A stretch of 64,000 nt of DNA from Streptomyces sp. MMG1121 (GCF_001280015.1 NZ_LGDV01000226.1:308732-372731), one strand, 5' to 3'; numbered from the stretch's first letter, positions 8,928-18,420 are shown. The notes: generated from the letters alone by a model not told the origin. Numbers and translations are program-made.

Positions 8928-10217
8928 GTGAGCGACAACTCTGTAGTACTGCGGTACGGCGACGGCGAGTACACCTACCCGGTGGTCGACAGCACCGTCG
9001 GCGACAAGGGCTTCGACATCGGGAAGCTCCGCGCCCAGACCGGTCTGGTGACTCTGGACAGCGGGTACGGCAACACGGCCGCCTATAAATCCGCTGTCAC
9101 CTACCTCGACGGCGAGGCGGGCATCCTCCGCTACCGCGGCTACCCCATCGAGCAGCTGGCCGAGCGCTCCACCTTCCTCGAGGTGGCGTACCTGCTGATC
9201 AACGGCGAGCTGCCCACCGTCGACGAGCTGACGACGTTCCAGAACGACATCACGCGGCACACGCTGCTGCACGAGGACGTGAAGAACTTCTACAAGGGCT
9301 TCCCGCGCGACGCCCACCCGATGGCCATGCTGTCCTCGGTCGTCTCGGCGCTGTCCACCTTCTACCAGGACAGCCACAACCCGCACGACGAGAAGCAGCG
9401 CGACCTCTCCACGATCCGGCTGCTCGCGAAGCTTCCGACGATCGCGGCGTACGCGTACAAGAAGTCGATCGGCCACCCGTTCGTCTACCCGCGCAACGAC
9501 CTCGGCTACGTCGAGAACTTCCTGCGGATGACCTTCTCCGTCCCGGCGCAGGAGTTCGACCTCGACCCGGTCGTCGTCGCCGCGCTCGACAAGCTGCTGA
9601 TCCTGCACGCGGACCACGAGCAGAACTGTTCGACGTCGACGGTCCGCCTGGTGGGTTCGTCCCAGGCCAACATGTTCGCGTCGATCTCGGCCGGCATCAG
9701 CGCCCTGTGGGGTCCGCTGCACGGTGGCGCCAACCAGTCCGTGCTGGAGATGCTCGAGGGCATCCGCGACTCCGGCTCCGACGTCGACACCTTCATCCGC
9801 AAGGTGAAGAACAAGGAGGACGGCGTCCGCCTGATGGGCTTCGGCCACCGGGTCTACAAGAACTTCGACCCGCGCGCCAAGATCATCAAGGCCGCCGCGC
9901 ACGACGTGCTCTCCGCGCTGGGCAAGGAGGACGAGCTCCTCGACATCGCCCTGAAGCTGGAGGAGCACGCCCTCTCCGACGACTACTTCGTGGAGCGCAA
10001 GCTCTACCCGAACGTGGACTTCTACACCGGTCTGATCTACCGGGCCATGGGCTTCCCGACCGAGATGTTCACGGTCCTGTTCGCCCTCGGCCGGCTGCCG
10101 GGCTGGATCGCCCAGTGGACCGAGATGATCAAGGAGCCGGGTTCCCGCATCGGCCGCCCGCGCCAGATCTACACGGGCGTCGTCGAGCGCGACTTCGTCC
10201 CGGTCGAGGAGCGCTGA
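8928..10217 (+). CDS. gltA: Citrate synthase
   Basis: Condenses oxaloacetate with acetyl-CoA to citrate, the entry step of the TCA cycle. 429 residues from the GTG at 8928. Family landmarks are all present: the N-terminal LRYGDGEYTYPVV strand of the long bacterial type, YLDGEAGILRYRGYPIE, the substrate His region WGPLHGGANQ, the oxaloacetate-binding GFGHRVYKNFDPRA, and PNVDFYTG with the catalytic Asp. I chose GTG 8928 (protein beginning SDNSVVLRYG) because GAGGG lies just upstream and the family begins there. An upstream frame extension to 8871 adds 19 unlikely residues. Two hairpins follow the stop. It is monocistronic, which fits a housekeeping gene. Confidence 0.97.
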   Translation: MSDNSVVLRYGDGEYTYPVVDSTVGDKGFDIGKLRAQTGLVTLDSGYGNTAAYKSAVTYLDGEAGILRYRGYPIEQLAERSTFLEVAYLLINGELPTVDELTTFQNDITRHTLLHEDVKNFYKGFPRDAHPMAMLSSVVSALSTFYQDSHNPHDEKQRDLSTIRLLAKLPTIAAYAYKKSIGHPFVYPRNDLGYVENFLRMTFSVPAQEFDLDPVVVAALDKLLILHADHEQNCSTSTVRLVGSSQANMFASISAGISALWGPLHGGANQSVLEMLEGIRDSGSDVDTFIRKVKNKEDGVRLMGFGHRVYKNFDPRAKIIKAAAHDVLSALGKEDELLDIALKLEEHALSDDYFVERKLYPNVDFYTGLIYRAMGFPTEMFTVLFALGRLPGWIAQWTEMIKEPGSRIGRPRQIYTGVVERDFVPVEER

Positions 10218-10230
10218 GCGCACTGAGTGG

Positions 10231-10260
10231 CAGGGCCCGCCTTCGACCGGGTGGGCCCTG
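10231..10260 (+). terminator. First hairpin after citrate synthase
   Basis: Ten-base arms at 10231-10240 and 10251-10260, paired throughout with one G-T pair, 13 bases after the gltA stop. Confidence 0.7.
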
Positions 10261-10277
10261 AAACAGCCGTAAAAAGC

Positions 10278-10330
10278 GGAAGGCGCCCTGCCGCCGGTCC
10301 CCCCACGGGCCGACGGTCAGGGCGCCTTCC
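10278..10330. terminator. Second hairpin after citrate synthase, perfect 13-bp arms
   Basis: Arms at 10278-10290 (GGAAGGCGCCCTG) and 10318-10330, perfectly complementary, with a 27-base GC-rich loop and a run of five A just upstream. The A-run would give a U-run for transcription from the opposite side, so it could stop read-through in either direction. Confidence 0.65.
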
Positions 10331-10810
10331 CATGTCCCGGTGCGGATTCCCCCCACGGGATCCGGCCGGGCGCTCGGAGAGGACAGCGCCTGAATCGCTG
10401 CCTTGTGAGCAGAACGAGCAAAACTCGTCCCACTCCAGTGATGCGGTGCGATCTGCCGGGACATCGCACGCTGGGAGGGCCGCTCAAAGCTCCCCGGTGT
10501 ACGTGCCCCGGCAACGCATCTCTGAGGAAGTCCCCCAAGACATCCCCAGATGCCGGCTGACGCCCCCCAAGACGCCGTACCGACATCGCCAACTTAGACC
10601 TTCGAACCCCTTCGATGGTTACGTTCACATCACTGTGATCTGCGTCTCTTGCATATGTCCTTTAGGTACGCAAGAGCCCCGATACGGCGATCGGGACCCA
10701 AGCGTAAGGAAGATGCGCGAGCCTTGTGAAGAGCTTATGTGAGGCGTGCGTCCGACTCTAGAGGGTCTCCTACTTCGACCGTGCCGAACCGCCGGTAACC
10801 CCGGGGGACT
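10331..10810. other. 480-base gap between convergent gltA and copA
   Basis: No gene with family resemblance or credible coding pattern was found. The part around 10600-10680 is less GC-rich than the surroundings and contains a 7-bp inverted repeat (CTCTTGC at 10646-10652 and GCAAGAG at 10670-10676). It may hold a promoter or a small RNA, but nothing specific can be supported. Confidence 0.4.
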
Positions 10811-13057
10811 TCAGCGGAAGCGCCGCAGCCGCAGACTGTTCGTCACCACGAACACCGAGGAGAAGGCCATCGCCGCGCCCGCGATCATGGGGTTGAGCAG
10901 CCCGGCGGCGGCCAGCGGCAGCGCGGCCACGTTGTAGCCGAAGGCCCACACCAGGTTTCCCTTGATGGTGGCCAGCGTCCGCCGGGACAGCCGGATGGCG
11001 TCCGCCGCCACGCGCAGGTCCCCGCGCACCAGCGTCAGATCGCTCGCCTCGATCGCCGCGTCCGTGCCGGTGCCCATCGCGAGGCCCAGATCGGCGGTGG
11101 CCAGCGCGGCCGCGTCGTTGACGCCGTCGCCGACCATCGCCACGGCACGCCCCTCGGCCCGCAGTCGCCGTACGACGTCCACCTTGCCCTCGGGGAGCAC
11201 CTCGGCGTACACGTCCCCGGCGTCGATGCCGACCGTCTTCGCGACCGCCTCGGCGACCGTCCGGTTGTCGCCGGTGAGCAGCACCGGGGTGAGCCCGAGG
11301 GCGCGCAGCCCGTGTACTGCCTCGGCGCTGGTCTCCTTGACCGCGTCGGCGACGGCGAGGACGCCGCGCGCCCGCCCCTCCCAGCCGGCCACCACGGCCG
11401 TACGGCCCTGCTGCTCGGCCTCGCGGACCGCGCGGGTCAACTCCTGCGGCAGCGCGTCGTACAGCCGCCCCACGGCCACCTCACGGCCGTTCACGCGCCC
11501 GCGTACGCCCCGCCCGGGGACGTTCTCGAAGTGTTCGACCTGCGGCAGCGTCCCGGCGCGTTCCTCGGCGCCGGCGGCGACGGCGCGGGCGACCGGGTGC
11601 TCGGAGGCGTGCTCCAGGGCACCGGCGAGCCGCAGCAGTTCCTTCTCGTCCTCGCCGTCGGCGACGTACACCGCCTGGAGCGTCATCCGGCCGGTGGTGA
11701 CGGTGCCGGTCTTGTCGAGGACGATCGTGTCGACGCGGCGCGTGGACTCCAGCACCTCGGGGCCCTTGATGAGGATGCCGAGCTGGGCGCCGCGGCCGGT
11801 GCCGACCATCAGCGCGGTCGGTGTGGCGAGGCCCAGCGCGCAGGGGCAGGCGATGATCAGGACGGCGACGGCCGCGGTGAACGCGGCGACCGCGTCCCCG
11901 GTCACGCCCAGCCAGACGCCGAACGTGGCGAGGGCGATGAGGATGACGACGGGCACGAAGACGGCGGAGACGCGGTCGGCGAGCCGCTGCACCTCGGCCT
12001 TGCCGTTCTGCGCGTCCTCCACGAGCTTCGCCATCCGCGCGAGCTGGGTGTCCGCGCCGACCCGGGTGGCCTCGACGACCAGCCGGCCGGCCGCGTTGAC
12101 CGTGGCCCCGGTGACCTGGTCGCCGGGGCCCACCTCCACCGGCACCGACTCGCCGGTCAGCATGGACGCGTCCACGGCGGAGACGCCCTCGGCCACGGTG
12201 CCGTCGGTGGCGATCTTCTCGCCGGGCCGTACGACGAACCGGTCGCCGACGGCCAGGGACGCCACGGGTATGCGCACCTCGCGCCCGTCCCGCAGGATCG
12301 CCACGTCCTTGGCGCCCAGTTCCATGAGGGCCTTCAGGGCGGCCCCGGCGCGGCGCTTGGAGCGGGCCTCCAAAGAGCGGCCGAGCAGGATCAGCGCGAC
12401 GACTCCGGAGGCGACCTCCAGATAGATGGTCGAGGCGCCGTCCATGCGCGCGACGGTGAAGCGGAACTCGTCGTGCATACCGGGCATGCCGGCGTCGCCG
12501 AAGAACAGCGCCCACAGCGACCAGCCGAACGCGGCCAGCGTGCCGACCGAGACCAGGGTGTCCATGGTGGCGGCGCCGTGCCGGAGGTTGGTCCAGGCGG
12601 CCCGGTGGAAGGGCGCGCCGCCCCAGACGACGACGGGCGCGGCGAGCGTGAGGCAGAGCCACTGCCAGTTGTCGAACTGGAGGGCCGGGATCATCGAGAG
12701 CAGGACGACGGGCGCCGCGAGCAGTGCGGAGACGAGCAGCCGCTGTCGTAGCGCGACCTGTTCGGCGTCCTCGGAGGGGGTGGCCGGCTCGGGCTCGGGT
12801 CGTGGCGGTGCGGGCTCCTCGGCGGTGTAGCCGGTCTTCTCCACGGTGGCGATCAGGTCGGCGACCCGGACGCCCTCGCCGAAAGCGATCTTCGCCTTCT
12901 CGGTGGCGAAGTTGACGGAGGCGCTGACGCCCTCCATCCGGTTGAGCTTCTTCTCCACGCGCGCGGCGCAGGAGGCGCAGGTCATCCCGCCGATGAGCAG
13001 TTCGACCTCGGAAGCCGTACCGGTAGCCGTGGCTGTCTCTGCGGTAGTGCTGGTCAT
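10811..13057 (-). CDS. copA: Copper-exporting P1B-type ATPase
   Basis: Pumps Cu(I) out across the cytoplasmic membrane using ATP. 748 residues. It has one N-terminal heavy-metal domain with GGMTCASC (Cys27, Cys30), a stretch of paired transmembrane helices, a TGES-type actuator motif ([11 protein letters not shown]), and the ion-path CPC motif at about 404-406 ([13 protein letters not shown]). The phosphorylation site is DKTGT with Asp at about 448, followed by the HP motif (SEHPVA) and GDGVND near the C-terminus. This is the full set for a Cu(I) exporter. The ATG at 13057 follows the small chaperone gene copZ by about 155 bases on the same strand. Expression is probably driven from the CsoR-like operator upstream of copZ; a separate promoter in the gap cannot be excluded. 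Confidence 0.95.
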   Translation of the reverse strand: MTSTTAETATATGTASEVELLIGGMTCASCAARVEKKLNRMEGVSASVNFATEKAKIAFGEGVRVADLIATVEKTGYTAEEPAPPRPEPEPATPSEDAEQVALRQRLLVSALLAAPVVLLSMIPALQFDNWQWLCLTLAAPVVVWGGAPFHRAAWTNLRHGAATMDTLVSVGTLAAFGWSLWALFFGDAGMPGMHDEFRFTVARMDGASTIYLEVASGVVALILLGRSLEARSKRRAGAALKALMELGAKDVAILRDGREVRIPVASLAVGDRFVVRPGEKIATDGTVAEGVSAVDASMLTGESVPVEVGPGDQVTGATVNAAGRLVVEATRVGADTQLARMAKLVEDAQNGKAEVQRLADRVSAVFVPVVILIALATFGVWLGVTGDAVAAFTAAVAVLIIACPCALGLATPTALMVGTGRGAQLGILIKGPEVLESTRRVDTIVLDKTGTVTTGRMTLQAVYVADGEDEKELLRLAGALEHASEHPVARAVAAGAEERAGTLPQVEHFENVPGRGVRGRVNGREVAVGRLYDALPQELTRAVREAEQQGRTAVVAGWEGRARGVLAVADAVKETSAEAVHGLRALGLTPVLLTGDNRTVAEAVAKTVGIDAGDVYAEVLPEGKVDVVRRLRAEGRAVAMVGDGVNDAAALATADLGLAMGTGTDAAIEASDLTLVRGDLRVAADAIRLSRRTLATIKGNLVWAFGYNVAALPLAAAGLLNPMIAGAAMAFSSVFVVTNSLRLRRFR

Positions 13058-13212
13058 GTCCGGACTCCAGACATCGGACCGGACCGTACGGATCCAGTAT
13101 GAGCTGGTCGGTACGGACCGATCGGGGAAAGGTTTCGGGACCCGTGCGGGCCGGACCCGTTGCCGCGCGCTCCCGCCGTCGGGCGGGTTCGCGCCCTGCC
13201 GTACCGGGCGGG

Positions 13213-13452
13213 TCAGGCCCGGCCGGCCAGCTCGAAGCCGGCCTCGTCCACCGCGGCGCGCACGGCCTCGTCGTCCAGCGGGGCCTCGGAGACGACGGTC
13301 ACCTCGCCGGTCGACGCCACGGCCTTCACCGAGGTGACACCGGGGATCTCGGAGACCTCACCGGAGATCGCACCCTCGCAGTGGCCACAGCTCATGCCGG
13401 TCACCTTGTAGACGGTGGTGACGGAACCCGGGGTGTCGGTGTGGGTGGTCAT
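13213..13452 (-). CDS. copZ: Copper chaperone, heavy-metal-associated domain
   Basis: 79 residues forming one ferredoxin-like heavy-metal-associated domain with the Cu(I)-binding motif GMSCGHC (Cys22 and Cys25), followed by the usual pattern [12 protein letters not shown] and FELAGRA. It should bind Cu(I) in the cytoplasm and hand it to the CopA ATPase encoded next. The ATG at 13452 has AGGAG seven bases upstream; a longer frame to 13512 has no ribosome binding site. Its promoter region contains the CsoR-like palindrome at 13539-13555. Confidence 0.94.
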   Translation of the reverse strand: MTTHTDTPGSVTTVYKVTGMSCGHCEGAISGEVSEIPGVTSVKAVASTGEVTVVSEAPLDDEAVRAAVDEAGFELAGRA

Positions 13453-13538
13453 GTCGTTACTCCTCGTCGAGGCGTATGGGGCCAGTGGGGTCCACGGGGC
13501 CGCCAAGGCCACGGGGAGATCCCCATGCTCACCAGACT

Positions 13539-13555
13539 ATACCCCTAGGGGGTAT
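13539..13555. promoter_or_regulatory. CsoR-type copper operator upstream of copZ
   Basis: Near-perfect 17-bp palindrome ATACCCCTAGGGGGTAT with 7-bp arms. It matches the G-tract/AT-end pattern known for CsoR-family repressors that control copZA. It lies about 87 bases upstream of the copZ start, and the last codon of the prsW-like gene reads into it. The csoR gene itself is not in this window. Confidence 0.8.
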
Positions 13556-14495
13556 TTCTCAAAGAGGGGTCCCGGCGCGTCAGCGACCGCACCCAGCCGA
13601 CTCCGGCCAGCGCCACCAGGACCAGTCCGCCGACCGAGAACAGTGTGAACAGGTGCTCCTGCGCGGCGCTCGGCCGGGTGAGGTACGCCTGCGCGAACAG
13701 CGGACGGTCCAGGCCGGCACCGGTCAGCCGGGCCGTCGCCCGGAGCGCGAGGCCGTTGGTGGCGTCCCACAGCGTGTGCAGCAGGCAGACGCCCAGGCAG
13801 GTGACGACGACCGGCGTGGCGATACGGAAGCGGCCGTTCAGGCGGCGCCGGGACAGCAGGGCGCCGCCGGCGATCGCGGTCCACAGGCCGTGCCCGGAGG
13901 GTACGAGCACCCCGCGCAGGATCTCCGTCTCCAGCAGCGCGCGCAGATCGACGCCCTCGGTGGAGACGGCCGCCTCGAAGGCGTACCCGGCGCTCTCCAG
14001 GGCGGCGAAGCCGAAGCCGACGGCCGCGCCGAGCACGAGCCCGGCGCGCATGCCGCGGATGCCCGGTCTGCCCCGCAGTACGAACGCCAGCGCGGCCAGC
14101 TTGGCCGTTTCCTCGGCCAGACCGACGCCGGCGAACATCCCGAGGGAGGGGCGCAGCAGGTACGACTCCATCAGTGAGGTGCCCAGTACGCCGAGCGCGC
14201 CGCCGGTCAGGAAGCAGCCGAGGATCGCGCTGACGCCCAGATCACGGCCGTGCCGCTCGTACGCCCACAGCACGAAGGCGACCGGCGCGAGAAAGCTGCC
14301 GAGCAGAATCAGTGTCGGCAGCAGCGCGCTGTCGCGCGTCTCGTAGGCCACCCACGCGGTCAGCGCCCACACGGCGAGCCCACCGCCCAGGCAGCGCCGC
14401 CACAGTCCGGCACGGATGCGCGGGTACGGCGGCGGGGGCTGCTGCGGGCCGGGGATGCGGGCCCTGGGTGTGCCGGGCGGCGGGGAGTGGGTCAC
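13545..14495 (-). CDS. PrsW-family intramembrane metalloprotease
   Basis: 316 residues. A Pro-rich cytoplasmic N-terminus is followed by about eight hydrophobic segments. The family signatures are EETAK in GVGLAEETAKLAALAFV, FAALESAGYAF, a His in VPSGHGLWTAI and HTLWDATNG, giving the glutamates and histidines expected to bind the catalytic metal. PrsW of Bacillus cleaves an anti-sigma factor; the Streptomyces targets are unknown. I prefer the GTG at 14495, which has GAGGGGA upstream, over a GTG at 14534. The TAG stop lies inside the CsoR-like operator of copZ. It is probably independent of the copper genes in function. Confidence 0.85.
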   Translation of the reverse strand: MTHSPPPGTPRARIPGPQQPPPPYPRIRAGLWRRCLGGGLAVWALTAWVAYETRDSALLPTLILLGSFLAPVAFVLWAYERHGRDLGVSAILGCFLTGGALGVLGTSLMESYLLRPSLGMFAGVGLAEETAKLAALAFVLRGRPGIRGMRAGLVLGAAVGFGFAALESAGYAFEAAVSTEGVDLRALLETEILRGVLVPSGHGLWTAIAGGALLSRRRLNGRFRIATPVVVTCLGVCLLHTLWDATNGLALRATARLTGAGLDRPLFAQAYLTRPSAAQEHLFTLFSVGGLVLVALAGVGWVRSLTRRDPSLRNTP

Positions 14496-14580
14496 GGGAG
14501 TCCCCTCGACAGCTGCTGGGCGATTTATCCGCACTCTAGGCAGATGCGCCGGGTGCCGCAGTCCGGGTGACTCCCTCGGG

Positions 14581-15246
14581 TCACCTACGGCCGGGCCGGT
14601 CGCCCGTCAACGGGTCCAGGTAGCGGACCAGGACGTCCTTGACCTCCTGGACGTAGGCCGTGCGCTCGGCGCCCTCGCTGGCGAGGACCAGTTCCAGACC
14701 GGACTTGTAGATGCCGAAGCGGACATGGGCCGTGCGCGTGATGTCGGCCGGGGCGGCACCGGGCATGAGAGAGGCGAGCAGGCCCTCGATCCGGCCGATC
14801 AGGGTCGCGTGCAACTGGTCGTGCGCCTCGGTCATCCGGCCCGGGACGTCGGCGCCGTGCATGAGCGCGAAGAAGACCGGGTGTTCGGTGTTGAACGCCA
14901 TGAACCGGTCCACGGCCGCGCCGATCGCCTCCTCCAGCGGGGTGGCGGGGGCGACGGGCGCCAGTGCCGTGCCGTAGGTCTCGCGCATCTCGTGGATGAG
15001 CCGGTCGCCCAGCTCGATCGCGATCGCCTCCTTGTTCGGGAAGAACTGGTAGAGCGTGCCCGGCGAGACCCCGGCCTCGCGGGCGATGGCGTTGGTGCTG
15101 GCGGCCGTGTAGCCGGTGGTGCAGAAGACCTGGGCGGCCGCTTCGAGCAGCTGGGCGATGCGGCGCTCGCCGCGGGCCTGGCGGCGGCGGGGCTGCTCCT
15201 TCTGTGGCTGCTCCTGCTCCTGCTGCGTCTGCGGGTTGTCGGGCAC
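14581..15246 (-). CDS. TetR-family transcriptional regulator
   Basis: 221 residues. After a Gln-rich N-terminal tail (about 20 residues), the DNA-binding helix-turn-helix occupies roughly 28-75: RIAQLLEAAAQVF, TTGYTAASTNAIAREAGVS and GTLYQFFPNKEAI match the TetR consensus. The C-terminal ligand-binding half has a TetR_C-like helical pattern. The GTG start at 15246 is preceded by TGGGGA. Divergently beside it lies a fragment of an MMPL transporter, the usual partner of such a repressor, so it probably once controlled that exporter. With the transporter broken, its present targets are unclear. Confidence 0.9.
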   Translation of the reverse strand: MPDNPQTQQEQEQPQKEQPRRRQARGERRIAQLLEAAAQVFCTTGYTAASTNAIAREAGVSPGTLYQFFPNKEAIAIELGDRLIHEMRETYGTALAPVAPATPLEEAIGAAVDRFMAFNTEHPVFFALMHGADVPGRMTEAHDQLHATLIGRIEGLLASLMPGAAPADITRTAHVRFGIYKSGLELVLASEGAERTAYVQEVKDVLVRYLDPLTGDRPGRR

Positions 15247-15285
15247 GTGTTATCCCCAGGTCTCCGAACGGGATCGACGGGCAGC

Positions 15286-16149
15286 CCCGGCGGCGGCCTG
15301 GAGATCCTCGCCGAGGGCCGGGCCACCCCCGCCCAGTACGCCGCCTACACACAGCGGGTCGCCGCCCTGCCCGAGGTGGTCCGCGTCGACGGCCTGCTGG
15401 TCAAGGGCGACGCCGCCTACTTCACGGTGCAGCCCAGGGGCGAGGCCGTGGACGACGCCGCCCAGCGCCTGGCAGGCGACGTCCGCGCCCTGCCCGCGCC
15501 CTTCGACACCAAGGTGACCGGCACGGCGGCCGTCCTCGTCGACACCAAGCACGCCATAGCGCGGCGCCTGCCGTGGGCGGTCGCGTTCATCGCCGTCGTC
15601 ACCCTGCTGCTGGTGTTCCTGCTGACGGGCAGTGTGCTGATACCGATCCAGGCGGTGCTGCTGAACGCCCTCAGCCTGACGGCGATGTTCGGCGCCGTGG
15701 TCTGGGTCTTCCAGGACGGCCACCTCTCCGGCCCGCTCGGCTTCACCAGCTCCGGCTCCATCGAGACCACCCTGCCCGTGCTGATGTTCTGCGTGGCCTT
15801 CGGGCTCTCCATGGACTACGGCGTCTTCCTGCTCTCCCGCATCAAGGAGGAGTACGACCGCACGGGCGACCACGACGCGGCCGTACGGCACGGACTCAGG
15901 CGCACCGGCGGGCTGATCACCGCGGCGGCGGTCATCCTCGCGGTGGTGATGGTCGCCATCGGCACCTCCCGGGTGACCAGCACCAAGACGCTCGGCCTGG
16001 GTATCGCTCTGGCGGTCCTGATGGACGCGATGGTCGTCCGCAGCCTCCTGGTCCCGGCGATCATGCGCCTCACGGGGAGGGCGACCTGGTGGGCACCGGC
16101 ACCGCTGCGGCGGCTTCACGGACGGTTCGGTCTGAGCGAGGGCGGGCCG
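15286..16149 (+). pseudogene. MMPL-family (RND-type) transporter, 5'-truncated and without a proper end
   Basis: A frame giving about 288 residues that match only the C-terminal part of MMPL exporters (normally 700-750 residues): the periplasmic loop GLEILAEGRATPAQYAAYT, then helices RLPWAVAFIAVVTLLLVFLL, GFTSSGSIETTLPVLMFCVA, the RND motif GLSMDYGVFLLSRIKEEYD, and the last helices ending RSLLVPAIMRLTGRATWWAP. The first half, with the N-terminal helices, is missing. The recognisable part begins within about 50 bases of the start of the divergent TetR gene. The frame then runs past the expected end without a stop, into the following alcohol dehydrogenase gene in another frame. Deletion at the front and damage at the back make it non-functional. 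Confidence 0.8.
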
Positions 16150-16292
16150 GACACGTCCCCGAGCGGCGCGGGACCGTGCCGACATGAGGCTCCACCGCGT
16201 GGTGCGACCAGCGACAAGGCATCGGAACTGGTCACCCAACGCGGCGGCCCCCGGGCCTCTAGTCTTCGCGTAGGTTCCCGAAAGGATTGCGC

Positions 16293-17369
16293 ATGCGAGC
16301 CGTCGTCCTCGAACGCTACGGCGCCCGCGCCGAGGTGCGGGAGGTCCCCGACCCCGAGCCCGCGGAGCACGCCGTGGTGGTCCGGGTCGAGGCCACCGGG
16401 CTGTGCCGCAGCGACTGGCACGGCTGGATGGGCCACGACCCCGACATCGAGCTGCCGCACGTGCCCGGGCACGAACTCGCAGGAGTCGTCGAGACGGTGG
16501 GCTCCCGGGTGACGCGCTGGCGGCCCGGCGACCGGGTCACCGTGCCGTTCGTCTGCGCCTGCGGCACCTGCGCGGCCTGCGCGGCGGGCGACCAGCAGGT
16601 GTGCGAACGCCAGACCCAGCCGGGCTTCCACCACTGGGGCTCCTTCGCCGAGTACGTGGCGCTCCACCACGCGGACGTCAACCTGGTGGCGATCCCGGAC
16701 GACATGGCGTACGCCACCGCCGCCGCCCTCGGCTGCCGTTTCGCCACCGCCTTCCGCGCGGTGGTGCAGCAGGGCCGGGTGACGGCGGGGGAGTGGGTCG
16801 CGGTGCACGGCTGCGGCGGGGTCGGCCTGTCGGCCGTGATGGTCGCGGCGGCCTCGGGAGCGCGGGTGGTCGCCGTGGACGTCGCTCCCCGGGCCCTTGA
16901 GCTGGCGCGGAAGTTCGGGGCGGTGGAGTGCGTGGACGCGACCGGTGTGCCCGACACGGCCGCCGCCGTCCGTGAGCTGACCGACGGCGGGGCCCATCTC
17001 TCCCTGGACGCCCTCGGCTCCCCGGCCACCTGCGCGGCATCCGTGAACGGCCTGCGCCGCCGTGGCCGGCACATCCAGGTCGGTCTGCTGCCCTCGGCCG
17101 ACGGCACCACGCCCGTCCCGCTGGCCCGCGCCATCGCCCTGGAGCTGGAACTGCTCGGCAGCCACGGCATGGCCGCCCACACCTACCCCGCGATGCTCCG
17201 CCTGGTCCGCTCCGGGGTGCTGCGTCCCGACCTGCTGGTGACGTCCACCATCCCGCTGGACGCGGCGCCGGAGGCGCTCGCGGCGATGGGGACGGCGCCC
17301 GGCGCCGGGGTCACGGTCATCGAGCCGTGGGGCCGAGGGCGGCCCACTCCCGGTCCAGGATCGACATGA
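16293..17369 (+). CDS. Zinc-dependent alcohol dehydrogenase (medium-chain family)
   Basis: 358 residues. Catalytic zinc ligands are Cys38 (GLCRSDWHGW) and His60-Glu61 (PGHELAGVV). The structural zinc loop has Cys90, Cys93, Cys96 and Cys104. The NAD(P)-binding Rossmann fold starts at HGCGGVGLSAV, followed by VVAVDVA, whose Asp suggests NAD. The family oxidises alcohols or reduces aldehydes; the substrate cannot be told. The ATG at 16293 has AAAGGA upstream. The 3' end overlaps the convergent GNAT gene by 53 bases, with a short extra tail after VTVIEP. Confidence 0.92.
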   Translation: MRAVVLERYGARAEVREVPDPEPAEHAVVVRVEATGLCRSDWHGWMGHDPDIELPHVPGHELAGVVETVGSRVTRWRPGDRVTVPFVCACGTCAACAAGDQQVCERQTQPGFHHWGSFAEYVALHHADVNLVAIPDDMAYATAAALGCRFATAFRAVVQQGRVTAGEWVAVHGCGGVGLSAVMVAAASGARVVAVDVAPRALELARKFGAVECVDATGVPDTAAAVRELTDGGAHLSLDALGSPATCAASVNGLRRRGRHIQVGLLPSADGTTPVPLARAIALELELLGSHGMAAHTYPAMLRLVRSGVLRPDLLVTSTIPLDAAPEALAAMGTAPGAGVTVIEPWGRGRPTPGPGST

Positions 17370-17889
17370 CCACCTCGTCCGCCCACGCACCGTCCCGCAG
17401 CGCGACCTCCCGCCGGACGCCCTCCACCACGAACCCGACCTTCTCGTAGACCCGCCGGGCCCGCGCGTTGTGGCCGTAGACCTCCAACTCGATCCGGTGC
17501 AGCCCGAGTTGCTCGAAGCCGTAGCCGACGATGAGCCGGGTCGCCTCGGTGCCGATGCCCCGGCCCCGGCCGCGTGGGCCGATCAGGGTGCGAAAGGTGC
17601 AGCCGCGGGCCTGCCGGTCGACCTCGTACAGGACGACCTCGCCGAACAGTTCGCCGGTGGCGGGATCGGTGACGGCGAGGTCCAGCCGGTCGGGTCCGGC
17701 CGCGCGTGCGCCGTAGTGGGAGCGCAGCCGGTCCAGGGTGATCACGGTGGTCGGATCGAAGGTGAAGCGGATGACCTCGGGGTCGTTGATGATCTCCCCC
17801 ATCGGCTCGGCGTCGTCCGCGGTGAAGGGGCGCAGCACGGTCCGCTCGCCGGTCAGAACGGGTTTGACGGAGAAATCCATGGTCGGCAT
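17317..17889 (-). CDS. GNAT acetyltransferase, RimJ/RimL type
   Basis: About 190 residues of the RimJ/RimL-like GNAT group: LTGERTVLRPFTADDAEPM at the front, the acetyl-CoA-binding RGRGRGIGTEATRLIVGYGF, then LHRIELEVYGHNARARRVYEKVGFVVEG near the end. These enzymes acetylate N-termini of proteins or small amines; the target is unknown. The start is ambiguous: ATG 17889 is used here, ATG 17880 and an upstream GTG preceded by GGGG are possible. It overlaps the alcohol dehydrogenase gene tail to tail. Confidence 0.88.
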   Translation of the reverse strand: MPTMDFSVKPVLTGERTVLRPFTADDAEPMGEIINDPEVIRFTFDPTTVITLDRLRSHYGARAAGPDRLDLAVTDPATGELFGEVVLYEVDRQARGCTFRTLIGPRGRGRGIGTEATRLIVGYGFEQLGLHRIELEVYGHNARARRVYEKVGFVVEGVRREVALRDGAWADEVVMSILDREWAALGPTAR

Positions 17890-17959
17890 GGAGAGCACTG
17901 TGCCCCACGCGGACGGTGGGGGCACAGAAGTTTTCCGGAGGCGGAGGCGGGGGCGGGGG

Positions 17960-18160
17960 TCAGTCGAACCGGCGGCCGCGGTTGCCGGGCCGGGAGGCGA
18001 CCCAGGCGCGGACGGTGTCGGCGTACCAGTAGGGCTTGCCGCCCTCCACGTGGTCGGGCGGGGGCAGCAGCCCGTGCTTGCGGTAGGACCGTACGGTGTC
18101 CGGCTGCACCCTGATGTGCGCCGCGATCTCCTTGTAGGACCAGAGCCTGCGGTCGGTCAT
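17960..18160 (-). CDS. Small MerR/excisionase-like helix-turn-helix protein
   Basis: 66 residues consisting almost only of a winged helix-turn-helix of the MerR/HTH_17 sort: LWSYKEIAAHIRVQPDTVRSY (recognition helix), RKHGLLPPPD (wing), YWYADTVRAWVASRPG. The ATG at 18160 has GGGAGG eight bases upstream. It lies divergent to, and about 340 bases from, the inositol operon, so it could act there, but small proteins of this kind are scattered in actinobacteria and the link is only positional. Confidence 0.8.
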   Translation of the reverse strand: MTDRRLWSYKEIAAHIRVQPDTVRSYRKHGLLPPPDHVEGGKPYWYADTVRAWVASRPGNRGRRFD

Positions 18161-18296
18161 GAGTTGCACCTCCCTGCGCACGCCGCGGCGGCGGCCTGGG
18201 GCGGCCGTCGGGGGAGCCGGGCGCTGCGCTGGCGATCACCAAGCCTGCGCACGGTGAACGACGGAGAGTGAGAGGGGACAGCGCCTGTAGGAACGG

Positions 18297-18356
18297 TGTG
18301 ACGCACAGCCCGCGTACATGTGACACATGTGACACAAGTGGAGTGTTTGTGACACA
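18297..18356. promoter_or_regulatory. Cluster of TGTGACACA direct repeats upstream of the inositol operon
   Basis: Three exact copies of TGTGACACA start at 18319, 18328 and 18348, and a one-mismatch copy (TGTGACGCA) starts at 18297. Offsets from the first copy are 22, 31 and 51 bases, close to whole helical turns, so the sites face the same side. This is the pattern of a multi-site operator. The binding protein is not known. Confidence 0.55.
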
Positions 18357-18420
18357 CCGGCCGCACCGCGTGCCGGCCGGCAGCTTCAGATCGCGCCGGG
18401 CGGTTTCCTTGGCTGGTCCG

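Noticed and set aside
10331..10810. A small protein gene between gltA and copA
   Set aside because: Frames lack a credible ribosome binding site and start, show no codon bias typical of this genome, and match nothing known to me.
10811..13057. Long plus-strand frames opposite copA
   Set aside because: They mirror the codon bias of the P-type ATPase on the other strand and resemble no family.
14416..16512. A 698-codon frame covering the TetR gene, the MMPL fragment and the start of the alcohol dehydrogenase
   Set aside because: Only the part from about 15286 to 16149 shows protein-family resemblance. The rest is antisense to TetR or out of frame with the alcohol dehydrogenase.
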